From RGIG8775 sp045660295 (GTDB lineage: Bacteria; Bacillota; Clostridia; Oscillospirales; CAG-272): 64,000 bases of DNA. This document shows, piece after piece, positions 26,978 to 34,983 of this stretch. Each line of letters starts with the position of its first letter. Within the stretch, counting starts at the first letter, position 1. The stretch lies in contig JAZRDN010000030.1 of assembly GCA_045660295.1 (NCBI GenBank), positions 8,810 to 72,809 of the forward strand. The letters run 5' to 3'. The position numbers were made by a program, and so were the translations under genes. The notes under the pieces are model-generated. The model had not been told where the DNA came from. It searched no databases and saw only the letters and a program-made list of their open reading frames with translations.

Positions 26978-27453
26978 CAGAATTCGGTTCCTCTCAAATC
27001 TTCCTCAATGCCGCCGTAAACAACGCTCTTGTCCTTGTACTTGCGGAGCACGAAATGAGTAGCGGTAGAAACTACCGAGTCAATGGGCGCCAACTTCTGC
27101 GCTACGAAATACGCTACCTCTTTCATGGTCCTGCCCTCGATAAATACCGCAAGGTCGTATGCGCCCGACATAAGGTAAAGACTCTTTACTTCGTCATAGT
27201 TGTATATCTTTTCCGCAACCTTGTCAAAGCCTCTGTCCTTCTGGGGGGTAAGCTTGACCTCAATAAGAGCGGTAACGTACTCGCGGTCGGTCTTATCCCA
27301 GTCAATAATAGTCTTATAGCCGAGAATTACGCCGTCCTTTTCGTATTTTTCAATAGATTTCTTTATGTCGCCTTCCTCTTTGTCAAGCATAACCGCAAGC
27401 TGCGTGGCTGTGAGAGTAGCGTCGTCTTCAAGTAGATTAAGTATCTTGTCCAT
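26977..27453 (-). CDS. Lrp/AsnC-family transcriptional regulator
   Basis: 158 aa. The N-terminal winged HTH spans about residues 1-55 (MDKILNLLEDDATLTATQLAVM) and a C-terminal AsnC/RAM ligand-binding domain follows (EVKLTPQKDRGFDKVAEKIY, LMSGAYDLAVFIEG). I choose the ATG at 27453 because GAGGGG lies 7 nt upstream; a TTG 15 nt earlier is less likely. It overlaps the aminotransferase start by one base and lies just after the MutS-like gene. It probably regulates this operon or the aminotransferase in response to an amino acid. Confidence 0.9.
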   Translation of the reverse strand: MDKILNLLEDDATLTATQLAVMLDKEEGDIKKSIEKYEKDGVILGYKTIIDWDKTDREYVTALIEVKLTPQKDRGFDKVAEKIYNYDEVKSLYLMSGAYDLAVFIEGRTMKEVAYFVAQKLAPIDSVVSTATHFVLRKYKDKSVVYGGIEEDLRGTEF

Positions 27454-27464
27454 AGTAAAACCCC

Positions 27465-29069
27465 TCAATTCTTTATGTTTTTTATAATATTTTCGTAATA
27501 AAGTCCGTATTTTCTGGCAATGTCGCGGGCGTAGCTCTTTCCGTCAGGCTTTGCGCGCGTAATCTTGAACGACCGCTTTCCTTCCTCAATCCCCGCTACC
27601 AGAGTGTCGATAGGCGCTCCGCCCTGTGGAACTGTTTGTGCGTTTATAGCGTCTATCTCCGCCGCAAGCTCGTGCAGATGAGTAGAGAAAATACATCTGC
27701 AACCGTACATACTCAAGCCGCGCAAGACCTCGCTTGCGATATAGGAAGCCTCGTAAGAGCCTGTTGAGGAAAGTGACTCGTCAAGCAAAACCAGACTGGT
27801 TGGCGTAGTCGCGCTTAAAATTTCATTAAGTCGCGCACACTCCTCACCGAGACGCCCTTTGTCAATAGTATCGTCCGCTCCGGTGGGGAAGTGAGTAAAT
27901 ATCGCGTCAACGGGACTCATAACCGCCTCTTTTGCAGGAACAAACAAGCCAAGCTGAAGCATTGCCTGGGCAATACCAACCGCACACGTGATAACCGATT
28001 TTCCGCCGCGGTTTGGTCCTGTGAGAACGTATATCATGGCTTTTTCGTCAAAAATCATGTCGTTTGCGACTATTTCGTCCTCGATTTTTACCGCCACACA
28101 TGGGTTGTATAAATCGGTAGCCTTAAAGGCTCGCGCATCCATCGTCTCGATTTTCGGAACGCACAAGTCGCACCCCTTTTCTTGTAAAACGCGAAGCGCG
28201 TCGGTTGCTTTTACCGTAAACTCAAACTCACCAAGCAGGTCGAGTAGGAAATTTGTGTTGTCAAGCACATAGGACTTGACTATCTTTTTCCAAGAATGCA
28301 GAGACGACTTGTAAACATCGTTGATAGCCGAGTTGAAGGCAAGCGAAAGCGCGGTCTTTTGGTTTTCGTTTTGCTTTTTACCGAAGGGAACGAGACTTGC
28401 GATGCAAGTATATTCGTCGTCCTTAAAGCTGAGTCTCAAAATCTTCTCAATAACGTCGCCCGACTTAAATGATTCGGGATTTATCGAAAGCACTCCCGCT
28501 TCCTTGGGACGAAGCTGCGCGTCAAGGTTTACCCCGATAGTGACACTCTTTATTTCGCGAACTCGCGCGGTAAGCTCCGAGAGCTTACTGTTAAGCTCTT
28601 TGTAGTAATCGCTTTGAGCCAGCTCGATAATTCTGTCGGCAAACGCAGTAAAGGCTCGGCTTTTAAGATTGTTGCGAATAGCCGAAAAGCCCTCGCTCAA
28701 CAGGTCAATACACGAAATATAAAGCTCTATCTCAGTGATGCTGGAAAGATAAGAGTCGGTGTCACCGCTGTCGGCTTCAAGCCTACGAAGCTCCATTATA
28801 TCGCCGAGTATCGGAATAAGTGAACCAAGAATATCCGAAATTTGGGGATTTTCCAGCATATCGCTGAAGGTCTCCATTCGATATTCGATAACCTCGCGGT
28901 CGGTGGTAAAATATTCCGAAAGCTCACTGTTGCGAAGATCTATAAAATCAAGCATTCCAAGTTCTTCAAGCACGAACATATCGATTTTAGGCAGATTTAC
29001 GCCTTTATAATGATTTTGACGCGTCTCAAAGCTTGGATATATGAGAGAAAAATTACTCAAATCCATCAT
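27465..29069 (-). CDS. MutS-like ATPase (not MutS1, no Smr domain)
   Basis: 534 aa. The C-terminal half is a MutS domain V ATPase: Walker A LTGPNRGGKSVIT, Walker B and signature VLLDESLSSTGSYEASYIA, His switch STHLHEL. The N-terminal half is helical, like the MutS lever/clamp region, with no mismatch-binding domain I and no FxE motif. It lacks the Smr nuclease domain of MutS2. It therefore belongs to the poorly characterised short MutS-like families. It is the first gene of an operon with an Lrp-type regulator and an aminotransferase. The ATG at 29069 or the next one at 29066 is the start; both follow GAGGGAGA. Confidence 0.87.
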   Translation of the reverse strand: MMDLSNFSLIYPSFETRQNHYKGVNLPKIDMFVLEELGMLDFIDLRNSELSEYFTTDREVIEYRMETFSDMLENPQISDILGSLIPILGDIMELRRLEADSGDTDSYLSSITEIELYISCIDLLSEGFSAIRNNLKSRAFTAFADRIIELAQSDYYKELNSKLSELTARVREIKSVTIGVNLDAQLRPKEAGVLSINPESFKSGDVIEKILRLSFKDDEYTCIASLVPFGKKQNENQKTALSLAFNSAINDVYKSSLHSWKKIVKSYVLDNTNFLLDLLGEFEFTVKATDALRVLQEKGCDLCVPKIETMDARAFKATDLYNPCVAVKIEDEIVANDMIFDEKAMIYVLTGPNRGGKSVITCAVGIAQAMLQLGLFVPAKEAVMSPVDAIFTHFPTGADDTIDKGRLGEECARLNEILSATTPTSLVLLDESLSSTGSYEASYIASEVLRGLSMYGCRCIFSTHLHELAAEIDAINAQTVPQGGAPIDTLVAGIEEGKRSFKITRAKPDGKSYARDIARKYGLYYENIIKNIKN

Positions 29070-29100
29070 TCGCTCTCCCTCAAAAATAATTATTCATCAT

Positions 29101-29129
29101 ATTATAGCACATTTTTGATGATTTGTAAA
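29101..29129 (-). promoter_or_regulatory. Sigma-A-type promoter for the MutS-like operon
   Basis: Minus strand: TTTACA (29124-29129), 17-bp spacer, TATAAT (29101-29106). Confidence 0.72.
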
Positions 29130-29225
29130 GTGGTAATACAAAGTTTCGGCAAGTATATTGAATTTTAAGTTTGCTTGTGTTATAATTTATAAAAATAGCG
29201 CACAAAAACCGAAAGGCTTTTAGTT

Positions 29226-29365
29226 ATGAAAAAATAAAGTGGGGAATCGTCGGTCTCGGTAAAATCGCAAACAAATTTGGGAAAGCGATTAAAAACGTTG
29301 ACTGCGCGGAGCTTGTGGCAACAAGAAAACAAATAAACGTAAAATATCCTTTTGACGTTGATTAA
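29226..29365 (+). pseudogene. Collapsed Gfo/Idh/MocA oxidoreductase remnant
   Basis: In the stretch between the divergent promoters, an ATG at 29226 meets a stop after two lysine codons. The +1 frame then reads KIKWGIVGLGKIANKFGKAI and continues NVDCAELVAT, a textbook Gfo/Idh N-terminus with its GxGxxA nucleotide-binding loop. Losing one A from a poly-A run explains the frame break. After about 33 residues it jumps to RKQINVKYPFDVD and a stop, which resembles the usual C-terminal end of this family. The simplest reading is an intact ~330-codon gene reduced by a large internal deletion plus a frameshift. Confidence 0.75.
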
Positions 29366-29379
29366 TTCAACGAAATATA

Positions 29380-29408
29380 TTGAATTATTCCAAATATTAT
29401 GGTATAAT
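29380..29408 (+). promoter_or_regulatory. Sigma-A-type promoter for uxaC
   Basis: TTGAAT (29380-29385), 17-bp spacer, perfect TATAAT (29403-29408). Confidence 0.72.
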
Positions 29409-29455
29409 TAATAGAATAAAATTTTATGTAATAAAACTTTATGGAGGACTGTAAA

Positions 29456-30880
29456 ATGAAAAGATTTATGAACGAGGATTTTCTCCTCAACACCGAAACA
29501 GCGCAAGTTTTGTTCCACAACTACGCTGAAAAGCTCCCGATAATCGACTACCACTGCCACCTTTCTCCCAAGGAAATAGCAGAGGACGTTCACTACACAA
29601 ACATCACCGAGGTTTGGCTTTACGGTGACCACTACAAATGGAGAGCAATGCGCTCCTGCGGTATTGACGAAAAGTACATCACAGGCGACGCTTCCGACTT
29701 TGAAAAATTCAAGGCTTACTGCTCAGCCATGCCCAAGCTCATCGGTAATCCTCTTTACCACTGGAGCCATCTTGAGCTTCAGAGATATTTTGACTGCGAT
29801 CTTATCATCAATGAGGAAAACTGTGAGGAGATCTGGAAGATCGCCGCTGAAAAGCTTGCTCAACCCGATATGAGCGCTCAGCAGCTTATCACAAAGTCTA
29901 ACGTCGTGCTTCTTTGCACAACCGACGACCCTGCCGATTCTCTTGAATACCACAAGCAGCTTGCTGAAAGCGGATTTAAGACAAAGGTGCTTCCTGCATT
30001 CCGTCCCGATAAGGGCATGAATATCGAGCGCAAGGGAATTACCGCATATCTTAAAACTCTTAGCGAGTCCACAGGTGTCGAGATCGTTGATATCGACTCT
30101 CTTGAAAAGGCTTATCTTGTATCGCTCGATCGTTTCGACGCTCTCGGATGTAAAACCGCGGACCACGGAATGGACGACGGTGTAGTATTCACAAAGCCCG
30201 ACAAGTTCCACGCAAACGAGGCTCTTAAGAAGGCTATCGCCAGCGACGGTGCTGACGTTACTTGCGACGAGGCTGTTATGTTCAAATCTCAGATGATCCG
30301 CTTCTTCGGATGCGAGTATAAGAAGCGTCAGTGGGTTATGCAGCTCCATTATGGCGTAAAGAGAAACCCCAACTCCGAAATGTTCGCAAAGCTTGGTCCC
30401 GACTCCGGATTTGATACTATCAACGGCAATATCACCGCAGAAAAGCTTATCGCTATGCTTGACTACCTCAAGGACAACAACGGACTTCCCAGAACAGTTA
30501 TTTATTCCATCAACCCCATTGAAAACGCGGCTATCGGTACAATGTGCGGCACATTCTGCGCAGGCGACGGAAGCGGCAAGCCCACAGTAACACAGGGCTC
30601 TGCTTGGTGGTTTAACGACAACCTTGACGGAATGGTAGCTCAAATGCGCTCTTACGCAAATCTTTCGGCGCTCGGCAACTTCCTCGGTATGCTTACCGAC
30701 TCCAGAAGCTTCCTTTCTTACCCCAGACACGAGTATTTCAGAAGAATACTTTGCCGTCTTGTAGGAGAGTGGGTAGAGGACGGTATGTACCCCGCTGATA
30801 TCGACGCTCTCGCACAGCTTATTGCCGATATAAGCTACAACAATACCAAGGATTACTTCGGTTTTGAGCTTGTTGACTGA
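29456..30880 (+). CDS. uxaC: Glucuronate isomerase (uronate isomerase)
   Basis: Converts D-glucuronate to D-fructuronate (and galacturonate to tagaturonate) in hexuronate breakdown. 474 aa, amidohydrolase-like fold; visible landmarks are PIIDYHCHLSPKEIAED (metal-site His-x-His), DDPADSLEYH, the central QLHYGVKRNPN region and the C-terminal LTDSRSFLSYPRHEYFRRILC. The start is the ATG at 29456 after GGAGG; an in-frame ATG 15 nt earlier lies on top of that site. The later pathway enzymes (uxuA, uxuB, kdgK) are not in the window. Confidence 0.94.
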   Translation: MKRFMNEDFLLNTETAQVLFHNYAEKLPIIDYHCHLSPKEIAEDVHYTNITEVWLYGDHYKWRAMRSCGIDEKYITGDASDFEKFKAYCSAMPKLIGNPLYHWSHLELQRYFDCDLIINEENCEEIWKIAAEKLAQPDMSAQQLITKSNVVLLCTTDDPADSLEYHKQLAESGFKTKVLPAFRPDKGMNIERKGITAYLKTLSESTGVEIVDIDSLEKAYLVSLDRFDALGCKTADHGMDDGVVFTKPDKFHANEALKKAIASDGADVTCDEAVMFKSQMIRFFGCEYKKRQWVMQLHYGVKRNPNSEMFAKLGPDSGFDTINGNITAEKLIAMLDYLKDNNGLPRTVIYSINPIENAAIGTMCGTFCAGDGSGKPTVTQGSAWWFNDNLDGMVAQMRSYANLSALGNFLGMLTDSRSFLSYPRHEYFRRILCRLVGEWVEDGMYPADIDALAQLIADISYNNTKDYFGFELVD

Positions 30881-30894
30881 TAAGGAATAGCGGT

Positions 30895-32304
30895 ATGATA
30901 AAGTTTGTAAAGCTGATTTCTCTTATTCTTGTCGCATGCTTCGCGCTTTCTGCTTGTGGCGGTTTGGCGGGTATCGGCGACAATCCCGAAGAAACAGGAC
31001 TTATATTCACTCAGTTCCGCGGCGAAATTTTGGGATATGAAGAAACAGATGACGGTCTTATTGTTCTGATAGATGACATCTTCTCTAATGATGAACGGCG
31101 TGTCATTATAAAAAACAACACCAGAGTTTATACAGAGGATGACCCGATACGAGAAGTTATTGAGGCGCGCAGAACCGGAACAGTAGTTTTTGTTCATTCG
31201 GAACATTTTATAAGCCAAGAATATCCAAATCCATATCCTGTAACCACAATATATATTTTTGGGGATGAAAATATAACGGCTAAGGAGTATACAACCCAAA
31301 CGCTTAACATGCTTGAAGCAAGCGAGTTTTACCGTACCCTTGGCAGGACGTCCGTGCTCGGCACATCGCTTACATGCGATTGGACTGCCTCAGGTGTTGA
31401 ATTTGTTGCCGATTGTAAAGGTGATGTTGTTGTTGGAATTACCGCGGCGAATTCCTCAACCACCTCATTTACTTTTGTCGTTGACGGTGTTGTTACTGAA
31501 AAGCATTTTAGAGCCAATAGAACCGAAGGCACTTATGTTGTCGCAAGAGGCCTTGATGAAGGTGTTCACAGCATTAAGATACTTGGTGAAAAAGGCTATG
31601 GAAACAATGCTACTATTGATTCAATAACTCTTACAGGTAATCTCATAAAAGCCGAGGAAAAAGATCTCTATATTGAGGTTGTGGGCAACTCAATTACCTG
31701 TGGTGCTGGTCTTGGAGCAAGCGGAGATGACGGTACGGCGGCATATGCTTACCTTGCTCTTGATGAGCTTGATGCCGATTATTCTATCTGTTCAAACGGC
31801 GGTATGGGAATCGCATATTCGGGTAGCGAAACAAACATTTTTTCAAAGGTCTACCCTTATCAGAATCTCAAGCGTGACGAAACGCCCTATGCGCCTACAC
31901 GTATTCCGGACCTCGTTGTGATAAATCTTCACACTAACGATAACTGGCAGTGGTATAGCAATACGCCGGAAAACAGAAATGCTGAGAACGAGAAATACAA
32001 TTACGTTACCTTCGACGCGGCGTTTGACGATATGGTAAAGACATTCACGAACCTGTACGGCAACGACGTGCCAATGCTCTTTGTTTTCGGGTGCATGGCT
32101 AATGAGAATTATGAGAACGCTACTATTCGTTCAAAGTATCTCATTAAAAGCAAGTATATTGCTCAGGGATACAATATGAAGATTGTAAATCTTACTACAA
32201 ACAGACTGGGAAACGCATCTCATCCCAATGTTGAGGGCGCAAAAATTCAGGGCGAAGAGCTTGCTGAATTTATAAAGTCTAATTATCCCGAACTCTTTAA
32301 ATAA
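30895..32304 (+). CDS. CE2-like SGNH esterase lipoprotein
   Basis: 469 aa. A lipoprotein signal with lipobox LSAC (C21) anchors it outside the membrane. Residues ~130-250 form the N-terminal beta-sandwich typical of carbohydrate esterase family 2 (ASEFYRTLGRT, FTFVVDGVVTEKHF). The SGNH domain starts with VVGNSITCGAGLG, continues through DLVVINLHTNDNW, and ends with the His block NASHPNVEGAKIQGEELAEF. CE2 enzymes de-acetylate xylan or mannan. The extra N-terminal ~110 residues before the sandwich form an unassigned domain. It is 14 nt after uxaC, consistent with a plant-glycan role. Confidence 0.85.
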   Translation: MIKFVKLISLILVACFALSACGGLAGIGDNPEETGLIFTQFRGEILGYEETDDGLIVLIDDIFSNDERRVIIKNNTRVYTEDDPIREVIEARRTGTVVFVHSEHFISQEYPNPYPVTTIYIFGDENITAKEYTTQTLNMLEASEFYRTLGRTSVLGTSLTCDWTASGVEFVADCKGDVVVGITAANSSTTSFTFVVDGVVTEKHFRANRTEGTYVVARGLDEGVHSIKILGEKGYGNNATIDSITLTGNLIKAEEKDLYIEVVGNSITCGAGLGASGDDGTAAYAYLALDELDADYSICSNGGMGIAYSGSETNIFSKVYPYQNLKRDETPYAPTRIPDLVVINLHTNDNWQWYSNTPENRNAENEKYNYVTFDAAFDDMVKTFTNLYGNDVPMLFVFGCMANENYENATIRSKYLIKSKYIAQGYNMKIVNLTTNRLGNASHPNVEGAKIQGEELAEFIKSNYPELFK

Positions 32305-32318
32305 AATCATTACTTATT

Positions 32319-32352
32319 GTTGAAACGGCAACAGCTTTGCCGTTTCAACTTT
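32319..32352 (+). terminator. Hairpin terminator after the CE2 gene
   Basis: Perfect 13-bp stem GTTGAAACGGCAA / TTGCCGTTTCAAC with a CAGCT loop. Only three T follow, so termination may be partial, letting the next gene be read through. Confidence 0.65.
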
Positions 32353-32369
32353 ATGAAAAGGAGAAAGCG

Positions 32370-32777
32370 ATGAAATTCAGGCAGAGACTTGAAAGATTTA
32401 TGTATGGCAGATACGGTACCGATAATCTCGGTATGGTGTTGCTTTGGACAGCTCTGGCTTTGATGATTATAAACTCCTTCGTCAATTCTTTAACCATTTA
32501 CCTTTTAGAGTTGTTTCTTATCGGATATTCGTTTTTTCGTTTCTTTTCGAAGAATATAGGAAAAAGATATCAGGAAAATGCAAGGTTTGAAAAATGGCTT
32601 AAAAAAGCCGTGTCTTTTGTCAAGCTTCGCAAAGCTATGTGGAAGGACAGAAAAACACATGTTTACACCAAGTGCCCCTCGTGCAGAGTAAACATAAGGC
32701 TTCCCAGAAAAGTTGGAAAACACACGGTAAATTGTCCAAAATGTCATACATTATTTGACTTTGAATGTAAAAAATAA
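32370..32777 (+). CDS. Small membrane protein with C-terminal zinc ribbon
   Basis: 135 aa. The start is the ATG at 32370, preceded by AAGGAG; an in-frame ATG earlier lies inside the hairpin. There are two hydrophobic segments, about 20-36 and 40-58. A cytosolic zinc ribbon follows with C102-x2-C105 and C122-x2-C125. The overall form is that of uncharacterised clostridial membrane proteins; no function is known. It lies 18 nt upstream of topB. Confidence 0.8.
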   Translation: MKFRQRLERFMYGRYGTDNLGMVLLWTALALMIINSFVNSLTIYLLELFLIGYSFFRFFSKNIGKRYQENARFEKWLKKAVSFVKLRKAMWKDRKTHVYTKCPSCRVNIRLPRKVGKHTVNCPKCHTLFDFECKK

Positions 32778-32795
32778 CCCCTGATCGGAGCTTTT

Positions 32796-34940
32796 ATGAT
32801 CGTAATTATAGCGGAAAAACCAAGCCTTGGACGCAACATTGCCGACGCCATCGGCGGCATGTCCAAAAGAAACGGTTATCTTGAAGGAAACGAATATATT
32901 GTAACGTGGGCTTTTGGTCACCTTTTTTCGCTTGCCGATATTGAGGATTATTCAGCAACGCCCATCACAGATAAGCGGTGGACACTTAACAATCTTCCTT
33001 GCTTTCCCGAGGAGTTCAAATTTGAATTAAAAAAGGGAAGCGACAAAAAGGTAGATAGCGGTGTAGTCCGTCAGTTTGAGATTCTAAAATCACTCTGCAA
33101 CCGTAACGATGTTGATACGATAGTGAATGCGGGAGACGCTGACCGAGAGGGTGAGATAATAGTCAGACTCTGTGTTAGCCATGCGTTACAGTCTCAAAAG
33201 TCCTTTAAACGCTTGTGGCTGCCTGACCAAACTCCCGAAACTATACGTAAAGCTCTTTCCGAAATGAAAGATGAAAATGAATACAACGCGCTTGCCAACG
33301 AGGGCTTTGCGCGCACTTATATAGATTGGCTTTACGGGGTTAATCTTACCCGTTACGCCACACTCAAAACGGGAACGCTCCTTCGTGTAGGGCGCGTAAT
33401 CGTTCCCATAGTCAAAGCAATATATGACCGCGACATGGCCATAAAAAACTTTGTTCCTGGGAAATATTACGCTATCGTGAGCAAAGCTGAAACCAACGGT
33501 GAGGTAGTTGAACTCACAAGCAAGCAAAAATTTGAAAACAATCAATACGAGGATGCTCTTGCGTTTTGCGCCAAGTATAACGCAGTAGATGCCATCGTCA
33601 AATCTGTAAAAAAGAAAAAAGATACCCTTGCGCCCGGTAAGCTTTACTCTCTGTCGAAGCTACAAAACGTGCTGGGTAAAAAATACAAAATGTCAATGGC
33701 AGAGAGCCTTGAAATAGTTCAAAGGCTTTACGAGCAGGGTTATCTGACCTATCCTCGAACCAACTCGGAATATCTTGCTACCGCCGAGAAGGATAAGATA
33801 AGTAAAATTATAGACAACTGTAAAAAGCTTGGATATCCCGTAGAGCTTAAGGTCAAAAAAACAATTTTTGACGATTCTAAGATAGAATCACACTCGGCGT
33901 TGACACCTACATACAAAATCCCAGACAAAAATAAATTAAGCGAAAAGGAAATGCAGGTGTATTCAACTGTTTTCCGTCGCTTTATAGCGGTTTTCTGTGC
34001 CGAAGACTGTGTAATTGAAAAAACAGAAATAGTGGTTGCCGTTGGTGATTACGAAGATTTCCTGCTCAAAGGCACCGTTATTGTCGAGCCGGGCTGGACA
34101 AAATATGATGACAGCAGCCAAAAGGATAAGATACTTCCTAAGCTTTCAAAAGGAGATAAGGTCAATACCGAATTTAAGCCAACCGAAAAAGAAACCACGC
34201 CGCCCAAGCACTATACCATAGAGACACTCAATAACTATTTGAAGAACCCCTTCAAGGAAGAAAAAAACGCCGCCAAGGAAAAGGCAAAGGAGCAACAAGA
34301 GGATAACAGCTCCGAATTTGACGACGAGGAAGACTACAAGGCAATTTTCGAGGGTCTCGAGCTTGGAACAGAGGCAACACGAACCGGTATTATTGATAAC
34401 GCGCGAAAGAGCGAGTACATTCAACTGAAAAAGGACGTTTACACCATACTCCCGCAAGGAATATTCCTCATTGAAGCGCTTTCGAGGCTCAATATCATAA
34501 TGGATAAGTACAAAACCTCACAAATGGGTCAGGCGCTCAAGAAAATATATCGCGGCGATATAACCATTAAAGACGGCGTAACCCTCGCACAAAACGAAAT
34601 AAGCGAGGTTTTCAATCACGAGGGGTCTACCGAAGCCACTCCGCTTGAAAAGGATATGAACACCGGATGCTTTGGAGACATTGTCGGCAAATGTCCGATT
34701 TGCGGAAATGAAATCATGAGAGGAAAGTTTTATTACGGCTGTAAAGGATATAAAGAAGGCTGTACTTTCAAGGTCGGAATTTATATTTGCGGCCGTGCCA
34801 TCTCGGTTTCTAACATGAAGCTTTTGCTTGAGCAAGGCAGAACATCAAAAATAGAAGGTTTCGTCTCCAAAAAGACAGGAAAAAGCTTTGACGGCAGACT
34901 AAAGCTCGAAAATGGCGAAGCAAAATTCGATTTCTCATAA
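32796..34940 (+). CDS. topB: DNA topoisomerase III
   Basis: Type IA topoisomerase that decatenates DNA and resolves recombination intermediates, 714 aa. The TOPRIM domain shows MIVIIAEKPSLGRNIAD and NAGDADREGEIIVRL (catalytic acidic triad). The catalytic tyrosine is in GYLTYPRTNSEYL. Near residue 490 a Lys/Glu-rich, probably unstructured insert (KEEKNAAKEKAKEQQEDNSS) interrupts the core before GTEATRTGIID. A single zinc-finger-like Cys set closes the protein (CPICGNEIMRGKFYYGC). Chromosomal versus mobile-element origin is uncertain; nothing nearby suggests a plasmid. Confidence 0.93.
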   Translation: MIVIIAEKPSLGRNIADAIGGMSKRNGYLEGNEYIVTWAFGHLFSLADIEDYSATPITDKRWTLNNLPCFPEEFKFELKKGSDKKVDSGVVRQFEILKSLCNRNDVDTIVNAGDADREGEIIVRLCVSHALQSQKSFKRLWLPDQTPETIRKALSEMKDENEYNALANEGFARTYIDWLYGVNLTRYATLKTGTLLRVGRVIVPIVKAIYDRDMAIKNFVPGKYYAIVSKAETNGEVVELTSKQKFENNQYEDALAFCAKYNAVDAIVKSVKKKKDTLAPGKLYSLSKLQNVLGKKYKMSMAESLEIVQRLYEQGYLTYPRTNSEYLATAEKDKISKIIDNCKKLGYPVELKVKKTIFDDSKIESHSALTPTYKIPDKNKLSEKEMQVYSTVFRRFIAVFCAEDCVIEKTEIVVAVGDYEDFLLKGTVIVEPGWTKYDDSSQKDKILPKLSKGDKVNTEFKPTEKETTPPKHYTIETLNNYLKNPFKEEKNAAKEKAKEQQEDNSSEFDDEEDYKAIFEGLELGTEATRTGIIDNARKSEYIQLKKDVYTILPQGIFLIEALSRLNIIMDKYKTSQMGQALKKIYRGDITIKDGVTLAQNEISEVFNHEGSTEATPLEKDMNTGCFGDIVGKCPICGNEIMRGKFYYGCKGYKEGCTFKVGIYICGRAISVSNMKLLLEQGRTSKIEGFVSKKTGKSFDGRLKLENGEAKFDFS

Positions 34941-34948
34941 GAACAAAA

Positions 34949-34972
34949 AAGCAGGTGCTTTCGCACCTGCTT
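34949..34972. terminator. Bidirectional terminator between topB and the NhaC-family gene
   Basis: 10-bp stem AAGCAGGTGC / GCACCTGCTT with a TTTC loop, A-rich on the left and T-rich on the right, between convergent genes. Confidence 0.85.
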
Positions 34973-34983
34973 GATTTTTGTTT

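Noticed and set aside
29723..30730. Long open frame antisense to uxaC (335 codons)
   Set aside because: Same reason: a shadow of strongly biased codon use in uxaC, with no family resemblance.
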